Source of the DNA: Bacteroidia bacterium
GTDB lineage: Bacteria; Bacteroidota; Bacteroidia; Bacteroidales; BM520
Reading direction: 5' to 3'
Length of the DNA: 11,598 nt
Assembly (NCBI GenBank): GCA_009930445.1
Contig: RZYD01000049.1
Span: forward strand, 1-11,598
Positions 6,954 to 11,598 of the stretch are shown here, piece by piece. The notes under the pieces were generated by a model that was not told where the DNA came from, did no database searches, and worked only from the letters and a program-made list of their open reading frames with translations. Position numbers and translations under genes: made by a program. How positions within the stretch are numbered: position 1 is the stretch's first letter; the number at the start of each line of letters is the position of its first letter.

Positions 6954-8150
6954 TTATAGCCGTGCAATTATTGCGTCGGCCATTTCTTTTGTGCTGGCTG
7001 CACCTTTTTCTACAACATCGGGGTGGCCTGACATTTTCATCATATCATACGTACGGATTTTTCCTTCAGCAATCACTTCCGCCACTGCTTTTCTAATTTT
7101 TGTAGCGATTGCTTTTTCGTCGATAAAATCCAGCATCATGCAGGCGGATTCAATCATGGCGATGGGGTTAACGATCGATACCGGGTAGTCGGCGTACTTC
7201 GGTGCAGACCCGTGTGTAGGTTCAAAGACACCAATTCCGGATTCGGGGTTAAATTGTGCGGAGCAGGCAAACCCAAGGCCTCCGATGAGACCGGCAAATC
7301 CGTCGGACACAATATCGCCGAACATATTTCCGGCGACAATTACGCCATAGTTTTCCGGATTTTTAGTCAGCCACATCATTTGTGCATCAATATTTGTATT
7401 CCAAAGTTCGATTTCGGGATATTCATTTTTCTGCATTTGCTGGGCCATTTTGTACATCATACCTGACGTTTCTCGGATCACATTGGGTTTTTCACATACG
7501 GTTACCGATTTATACCCATAATTTTTTGCATGTTCAAATGCAGCACGCAGGATCCTTTCGGTGGCTTGTTTTGTGAAGATACGTGTAGAGACGGAAACTT
7601 CTTCTTTTGGCGTCGACCCGAAATTTTTAACAAATTTGGGATGGGTCATCAGCGCATCATACACTTGTTGTCCGGGGTTACTCCACTCCACGCCGCCGTA
7701 GAGTCCTTCGGTGTTCTGCCGGAAGATTACCACATCTACCTCGGGTTCTTCGATGGTATTCTCTTTTCCACGACGGATAAAATTCAGCGGGTTTCCCTGG
7801 TAGGTTCGACAGGGGCGCATGCAGATGTCAAGGTTAAAATGTTGTCGTAACCCAACGATTGGGCTTGAATACACCAGTCCTTTGTCGCGGAGTGCTGGTG
7901 TCAGTTCTGCTGCGGCTGCATCTTTGGGTTTGGAAGTTATGGCGCCGAAAAGCCCGATTTTATGCTTTTCGAGGAGCTGTAAAGTGCGCTCGGGGAGCGG
8001 ATTTCCTTCCTTGCACCAATAATCCCATCCTATGTCACCTTTTACATAATCTGCTTCAAATCCGGCAGCGTTTAAAACACGTATTGCTTCTTCCAATACA
8101 CTTTTTCCAATGCCATCGCCCGGCATTGTAACGATAGTTCTTTTTGCCAT
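6954..8150 (-). CDS. icd: isocitrate dehydrogenase family enzyme, probably NADP type
   Basis: The 398-residue protein is a beta-decarboxylating dehydrogenase of the isocitrate/isopropylmalate family; oxidation of isocitrate to 2-oxoglutarate is the likely reaction. Compared with E. coli Icd from memory, the substrate residues are present: S96, R102, R112, R144, Y151, K221, and the metal-binding D279 and D283 in NMFGDIVSDG. FRQNTEGLYGGVEW (143-156) fits isocitrate rather than isopropylmalate enzymes. K318 and Y319 in HGSAPKYA, V327 and Y368 match NADP determinants, with K372 in place of Arg. One substrate residue differs: I98 stands where E. coli has N115, so a related hydroxyacid substrate is not excluded. 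A TTG-started extension to 8195 is unlikely because it would begin at the predicted transcription start; ATG 8150 leaves a leader of about 44 nt. The gene is monocistronic, ended by the 6884-6917 terminator. Confidence 0.85.
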   Translation of the reverse strand: MAKRTIVTMPGDGIGKSVLEEAIRVLNAAGFEADYVKGDIGWDYWCKEGNPLPERTLQLLEKHKIGLFGAITSKPKDAAAAELTPALRDKGLVYSSPIVGLRQHFNLDICMRPCRTYQGNPLNFIRRGKENTIEEPEVDVVIFRQNTEGLYGGVEWSNPGQQVYDALMTHPKFVKNFGSTPKEEVSVSTRIFTKQATERILRAAFEHAKNYGYKSVTVCEKPNVIRETSGMMYKMAQQMQKNEYPEIELWNTNIDAQMMWLTKNPENYGVIVAGNMFGDIVSDGFAGLIGGLGFACSAQFNPESGIGVFEPTHGSAPKYADYPVSIVNPIAMIESACMMLDFIDEKAIATKIRKAVAEVIAEGKIRTYDMMKMSGHPDVVEKGAASTKEMADAIIARL

Positions 8151-8199
8151 GGTAGTATGTGTTTGTGCGTTTATTGTAATATTATCAAATTTCAACCTC

Positions 8200-8228
8200 C
8201 AAAGATAGTATTTTTAGTTTCTTTCCAA
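8200..8228 (-). promoter_or_regulatory. promoter of the isocitrate dehydrogenase gene
   Basis: On the minus strand a TTG (8226-8228) is followed after 18 nt by TATCTTTG (8200-8207), an exact TAnnTTTG box. Spacing and both elements fit the Bacteroidota -33/-7 promoter. The start of transcription would be near 8194, which decides in favour of the ATG at 8150. Confidence 0.6.
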
Positions 8229-8232
8229 GTAT

Positions 8233-8291
8233 TAATTTTGTAATCCAAATCGTCGCGATCCGTATTATTTGGCTTTCTTTTGTTAATTTTG
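8233..8291 (+). promoter_or_regulatory. two TAATTTTG boxes upstream of the CCA enzyme gene
   Basis: TAATTTTG occurs at 8233-8240 and again at 8284-8291, both exact TAnnTTTG matches. The first would give a leader of about 50 nt; the second ends 7 nt before the ATG and would make the mRNA nearly leaderless. Neither has a good TTG at the -33 position. The region is shared with the divergent dehydrogenase promoter. Confidence 0.4.
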
Positions 8292-8298
8292 CCGCGAA

Positions 8299-9747
8299 AT
8301 GGTACAAAACGATTTTTTGCAATACCGGGTATTTCAACGCATCGCTGAGGCCTCTGCAGCGTTACATCAGGAGAGTTATGTGATTGGTGGTTATGTGCGT
8401 GACTTGCTGTTGCAACGGCCATCGAATGACATTGATGTGGTTACGGTAGGGAGTGGAATCGATCTTGCCCGGAGGGTGGCTGAAAATTCGGGCGGCGCTA
8501 AAATAACTGTGTATAAGAGTTTTGGCACAGCAATGATTAAGGTTAAAGAGGGGTCGGAATGGCTTGAGTTGGAGTTTGTGGGGGCCCGAAAAGAATCCTA
8601 TCGTACTGATTCCCGTAATCCGGTTGTGGAGGCCGGGACATTGGAAGATGATCTGAACCGGCGGGATTTTACCATTAATGCACTGGCACTGAGTTTAAAT
8701 GCTGCTTCTTACGGCCAGTTACTGGATCCGTTTAATGGCCTCTCTGATCTCAAAAACAAACTGATACGGACTCCACAGGACCCGGATATCACCTACTCCG
8801 ACGACCCGTTGCGAATGATACGTGCCATCCGTTTTGCTTCCCAACTGGGGTTTTCTATTGTCACTGAATCGTTTGCGGCAATCTCCCGTAATGTGGATCG
8901 GATTCATATCCTGTCTCAGGAAAGAATTACCGATGAATTAATGAAAATTATCCGCTCTCCAAGGCCTTCGGTGGGATTTCAACTTCTAATGGATAGTGGG
9001 CTGTTGCAGCAAATTTTGCCGGAAATGGTTGCTCTCTCCGGCACTGAAACAAAAAAAGGACGAAGCCATAAGGATAATTTTTCCCATACGCTGGAAGTCC
9101 TCGACAATGTGGCCGCGGCTTCGGATAATCCCTGGTTGCGCTGGGCCGCTGTATTTCATGATATTGCAAAACCCGTGACGAAACGCTGGGATGAAAATAT
9201 TGGCTGGACTTTTCATAACCACGATTACCAGGGGGGCCAGATGCTCCCGTCCATTTTCAAACGCTTGAGAATGCCGCTGGGCGATGAGCTTAACTATGTA
9301 AAAAAGCTGGTATTGCTTCACTTACGACCGCAGGTACTTGCCGAATCGATTGTTACCGATTCGGCCGTTCGCCGCTTGCTTTTTGATGCCGGGAATGATG
9401 TTGATGACCTGATGATCCTTTGTGAAGCCGATATTACGTCGAAGAACGAAAAGAAAAAACAACGATTTCTGCAGAATTTTGCCCTCGTTCGTCAGAAAAT
9501 TGTCGATGTGGAAGCTAACGACCGCATCAGAAACTGGCAACCCCCTGTCGATGGAACAATTATTATGGAGACTTTTGATCTTGCTCCTTCTGTTACAGTG
9601 GGTGTGTTAAAGCTTGCTATTCGGGAGGCCATTCTCGACGGAGTGATTCCCAATGAATTTAATGCGGCTTACGGTTTCCTGCTCAAAAAAGGTGAAGAAC
9701 TTAATCTTCCTGTGGTAAAAAATTTTCTCAACGCTTTCGATGTCTAA
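8299..9747 (+). CDS. cca: CCA tRNA nucleotidyltransferase with HD domain
   Basis: The 482-residue enzyme is a class II nucleotidyltransferase that adds or repairs the 3' CCA of tRNA. GGYVRDLL (30-37) and NDIDVV (43-48) give the catalytic carboxylates D44 and D46. RRDFTINALA (121-130) is the ribose-recognising motif. DDPLR (168-172) is the base-selecting EDxxR-type motif, within DDPLRMIRAIRFASQLGF, and QERITDELMKII follows at 207-218. A C-terminal HD domain is visible: H263 in FSHTLEVL, H287-D288 in VFHDIAKP, then FHNHDYQGG. Such HD domains in this family have phosphatase or phosphodiesterase activity in some members. One enzyme seems to do the whole CCA addition; no separate CC- or A-adding gene is seen in this window. 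A poly(A) polymerase function is a less likely alternative. The ATG is the first in frame after the promoter region. Confidence 0.93.
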   Translation: MVQNDFLQYRVFQRIAEASAALHQESYVIGGYVRDLLLQRPSNDIDVVTVGSGIDLARRVAENSGGAKITVYKSFGTAMIKVKEGSEWLELEFVGARKESYRTDSRNPVVEAGTLEDDLNRRDFTINALALSLNAASYGQLLDPFNGLSDLKNKLIRTPQDPDITYSDDPLRMIRAIRFASQLGFSIVTESFAAISRNVDRIHILSQERITDELMKIIRSPRPSVGFQLLMDSGLLQQILPEMVALSGTETKKGRSHKDNFSHTLEVLDNVAAASDNPWLRWAAVFHDIAKPVTKRWDENIGWTFHNHDYQGGQMLPSIFKRLRMPLGDELNYVKKLVLLHLRPQVLAESIVTDSAVRRLLFDAGNDVDDLMILCEADITSKNEKKKQRFLQNFALVRQKIVDVEANDRIRNWQPPVDGTIIMETFDLAPSVTVGVLKLAIREAILDGVIPNEFNAAYGFLLKKGEELNLPVVKNFLNAFDV

Positions 9748-9766
9748 TAGAAATGTATACCTGGTT

Positions 9767-9795
9767 TTGGGTTTAACAAAAAGTTTTTATCTTTA
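9767..9795 (+). promoter_or_regulatory. promoter of the PRiA4_ORF3-like/miaA unit
   Basis: TTG (9767-9769) is followed after 18 nt by TATCTTTA (9788-9795), seven of eight matches to a TAnnTTTG box. The spacing equals that of the dehydrogenase promoter. The ATG lies 23 nt downstream. The element starts 20 nt after the CCA enzyme stop, and I see no terminator between them, so readthrough from the upstream gene is possible. Confidence 0.5.
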
Positions 9796-9818
9796 ACCTT
9801 TCTTTATTTTATTATTCT

Positions 9819-10361
9819 ATGAAAGTATATAAATTCCGCTTGCTGACCGATGAACACGATGATTTTGTGCGTGATATTGAGTTTTGTGAAGACCAGACTT
9901 TTTACGATTTTTATCTGGCAATTTTGCAAACAACCACCCTGGCCGGTAATGAACTCTCTTCTTTTTTTGTTTGTGACCCGGATTGGGAAAAACAGGCTGA
10001 GATTACGTTACTTGATATGCACGGGTCGGATAAATCTTCTTTAGAAGAAGGTATTATGAAGCAATATGTGATGTTGGATACCTACATTGAAGATTTTATT
10101 ACGCACCCCCGGCAGCGGTTTTTGTATGAATACGACTTTCTTAATCCGGTAACATTTTTCATTGAGTTAATTGAGGTTACGGAATCAAGAAAAGACGTTA
10201 TGTATCCATATTGCTCCTACCGCAAAGGCCTGTTGAAACAATCGTGCAATGAAGAAGCTCCTTCTAATGCAAATGAAGATTTGGATGAAGCCGATTTATT
10301 GAAAGATTTTAACGACCTGCTCTATCATACTATGGAAAATGATGAAGACGACGAACTTTAA
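9819..10361 (+). CDS. PRiA4_ORF3-like protein, role unknown
   Basis: The 180-residue protein has no signal peptide or membrane segment. It fits the plasmid pRiA4b ORF-3-like family (PRiA4_ORF3): an N-terminal strand KVYKFRLL, RDIEFCEDQTFYDFYLAIL (18-36) as the core strand and helix, FFVCDPDWEK (49-58), and FLYEYDFLNPVTFFIELIEV (101-120), where most relatives have YxYDFGD. The C-terminal 35 residues are strongly acidic (DEADLL, ENDEDDEL) and probably disordered. The family name comes from a plasmid ORF and its biochemical role is not established; the IS1096-passenger label in databases should not be read as evidence of a transposon, and no inverted repeats or transposase are seen here. It is 13 nt upstream of miaA and shares its promoter, so a link with tRNA modification or translation is possible but unproven. 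Confidence 0.75.
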   Translation: MKVYKFRLLTDEHDDFVRDIEFCEDQTFYDFYLAILQTTTLAGNELSSFFVCDPDWEKQAEITLLDMHGSDKSSLEEGIMKQYVMLDTYIEDFITHPRQRFLYEYDFLNPVTFFIELIEVTESRKDVMYPYCSYRKGLLKQSCNEEAPSNANEDLDEADLLKDFNDLLYHTMENDEDDEL

Positions 10362-10374
10362 TCTTTCCTGATTC

Positions 10375-11277
10375 ATGCCCCGTTTACTGGTAATTACCGG
10401 TCCTACTGCGGTTGGAAAAACCGAAATCTCTGTTGCTGTCGCCCGTCATTTTAATACTTCAGTTATTTCCTGTGATTCCCGTCAGTTCTATAAAGAGATG
10501 CAGATAGGTACTGCTGCTCCGGATGCTGCTGTGCTTGAGGCCGTGCCGCATTACTTCGTGGGTCATCTTTCCATCCATGATCCATACAATGTAAGCCAAT
10601 ATGAGCAGGATGTCCTGCAGTGTTTACCCGTGCTTTTTGCCCAGTCGGATACCGTTGTTATGACTGGAGGTTCAGGTTTGTATATCGATGGGGTGGTGCA
10701 TGGGATTGATGTGTTACCTAACCCGGATCCGGCTGTACGGGATCGCATCCATCAATTTTATTTATCAGAAGGCCTTGTGGGATTACAGGAATGGCTGCAG
10801 CAGCTTGATCCGGTTTATTTTCAGCAAGTTGACAAGAATAATCCAAATCGTCTGAAGCGGGCTATCGAAATTTGTCTCAGCACCGGTGTCCGTTATTCTG
10901 AATTGCGGCTAAATCGGCCTAAAGTACGTAGTTTTGAAGTAATTAAGGTCTGTCTTACCCGTCCCCGGGAAGTATTATATCAGCGTATTAACGAACGAGT
11001 GGAAACAATGCTGGCGCTGGGGCTGGAGGAAGAGGCCCGGCAGCTTTATCCCTTTCGGGATTTCAATGCATTAAACACCGTTGGCTACCGAGAGTTATTT
11101 GCGTATTTCGAGGGCCGTATTACCCGGGAGCAGGCGATAACCGATATTAAAACGCATAGCAGGCGTTATGCTAAACGACAACTTACCTGGTTTCGGCGCG
11201 ATCCGGAGTATCACTGGATTGATCTGGAACAACCCCACGTGGGGTGGTCGTTTCTACCTGAATTGGATAAGGCCTGA
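10375..11277 (+). CDS. miaA: tRNA dimethylallyltransferase
   Basis: The 300-residue enzyme transfers a dimethylallyl group to N6 of A37 in tRNAs that read codons starting with U. The P-loop is GPTAVGKT (9-16). SCDSRQFYKEMQIGTAAP (32-49) carries the conserved Asp34 and the substrate-contacting segment, TGGSGLYI (97-104) the isoprenyl-diphosphate side, NPNRLKRAIE (156-165) a family signature, and NTVGYREL (234-241) with SRRYAKRQLTWFRRD (262-276) the C-terminal signature. Length is typical and all the landmarks expected are there. It starts with ATG 13 nt after the stop of the PRiA4_ORF3-like gene and has no clear ribosome binding site of its own, so the two genes are most likely one operon. A terminator begins directly after its stop codon. 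A 14-bp palindrome lies within its last 50 nt. Confidence 0.96.
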   Translation: MPRLLVITGPTAVGKTEISVAVARHFNTSVISCDSRQFYKEMQIGTAAPDAAVLEAVPHYFVGHLSIHDPYNVSQYEQDVLQCLPVLFAQSDTVVMTGGSGLYIDGVVHGIDVLPNPDPAVRDRIHQFYLSEGLVGLQEWLQQLDPVYFQQVDKNNPNRLKRAIEICLSTGVRYSELRLNRPKVRSFEVIKVCLTRPREVLYQRINERVETMLALGLEEEARQLYPFRDFNALNTVGYRELFAYFEGRITREQAITDIKTHSRRYAKRQLTWFRRDPEYHWIDLEQPHVGWSFLPELDKA

Positions 11278-11278
11278 T

Positions 11279-11299
11279 GGCGATTATCGCCGTTTTTTT
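11279..11299 (+). terminator. intrinsic terminator after miaA
   Basis: GGCGA (11279-11283) pairs with TCGCC (11287-11291) around TTA, extendable by a T·G and an A-T pair, and is followed by seven T residues (11293-11299). It starts 2 nt after the miaA stop. The stem is short, but the T-run and position are convincing. Confidence 0.75.
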
Positions 11300-11313
11300 G
11301 CCAGTGGGTCTCG

Positions 11314-11598
11314 TTATTTCACCCTGAAGTATTCAACACCGTTTTTTAAACGATACCAAATTATGCCATGGTGTGCGGCGAAAAGAACTTCTTTAATTTG
11401 TTCTGCGTTGATGTCAGAATCTGAAAAACGGGCTTCCAGCACCTGTTCCCATGTGCGGCCTCCGGTGGTCAGCGTATCATGGAATGCAATATAGGTGGCT
11501 TCGGGATAATCAGGGTTGTCGTAACCGCTGGCAATAATACTGCTTTCCTTAAAATCCCAGGCAATTTGCTGTTTATAGTTTATCCCTATGGTAAGCTG
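11314..11598 (-). CDS. C-terminal part of an unidentified protein (5' end outside window)
   Basis: On the minus strand the frame is open from the right edge of the window to a TAA at 11314-11316, giving 94 visible residues. The fragment contains INYKQQIAWDF, IIASGYDNPDYPEATYIAF and EQIKEVLFAAHHGIIWYRL, and ends NGVEYFRVK. It is soluble in character, alternating short beta-like strands with one helix-like segment (INAEQIKEVLFAAH). I recognise no family. No sorting domain or membrane segment is in the visible part. It is convergent with miaA, 36 nt from its stop codon. I see no terminator of its own here. That the frame is real is supported by its continuity, codon use like the neighbours and the ordinary convergent placement. 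Confidence 0.68.
   Translation of the reverse strand, partial: QLTIGINYKQQIAWDFKESSIIASGYDNPDYPEATYIAFHDTLTTGGRTWEQVLEARFSDSDINAEQIKEVLFAAHHGIIWYRLKNGVEYFRVK

Noticed and set aside
8151..8195. N-terminal extension of the dehydrogenase from a TTG codon
   Set aside because: The TTG lies at the predicted transcription start and directly against the GGAGG, and the family N terminus (TIVTMPGDGIG) fits the downstream ATG.
8192..8422. 76-codon minus-strand frame across the divergent promoter region
   Set aside because: It is antisense to the start of the CCA enzyme and covers the dehydrogenase promoter; composition is not protein-like.
9819..10361. Transposon passenger gene because of its family name
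   Set aside because: There are no terminal inverted repeats, target duplication or transposase, and the gene lies in an operon with miaA.
11168..11494. 108-codon plus-strand frame over the end of miaA and the terminator
   Set aside because: It overlaps the conserved C-terminus of miaA, crosses its terminator and is antisense to the open frame 11314-11598.

Overview
The window looks like chromosomal DNA from a member of the Bacteroidota, most likely the Bacteroidales. Three things point there. Two proteins end in type IX secretion (T9SS) type A sorting domains. A lipoprotein and a TonB-dependent receptor with an N-terminal carboxypeptidase-regulatory-like domain are encoded together. Several start sites are preceded by TAnnTTTG boxes, the -7 element of Bacteroidota promoters, and Shine-Dalgarno sites are mostly weak. 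I see no tRNA, rRNA, CRISPR array, insertion sequence or phage gene. The moderate GC content appears even across the window.

Layout. Positions 1-556 hold the 3' end of a T9SS cargo gene, a possible 51-codon ORF with a strong internal hairpin, and an intrinsic terminator. Positions 591-1310 (minus) carry a UbiE/MenG-type quinone methyltransferase. Positions 1499-5612 (plus) form a tight three-gene operon: a secreted T9SS cargo protein, a lipoprotein and a TonB-dependent outer-membrane receptor. Its ligand cannot be read from the sequence. Convergent to it, with 4 nt between, is a soluble PAS-type sensor histidine kinase (5617-6729, minus) whose PAS domain carries a four-cysteine cluster. Positions 6954-8150 (minus) encode an isocitrate dehydrogenase-family enzyme with a clear terminator and promoter. 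It diverges from a tRNA CCA-adding enzyme (8299-9747, plus). Next comes a two-gene unit: a PRiA4_ORF3-like protein of unknown role and miaA (9819-11277, plus), ended by a terminator. The last 285 nt are the 3' end of an unidentified minus-strand gene.

How the parts fit. Much of the window is housekeeping: menaquinone methylation, isocitrate oxidation, tRNA 3'-end maturation and tRNA A37 prenylation. The accessory and most interesting part is the 1499-5612 operon, which looks like an outer-membrane uptake or binding system made of an exported protein, a lipoprotein and a receptor. The orphan Cys-cluster kinase next to it has no adjacent response regulator. Whether it controls the operon is unknown. 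Neither stands out as a wholly new class of system, but the first two operon proteins and the kinase sensor have no function I can assign.
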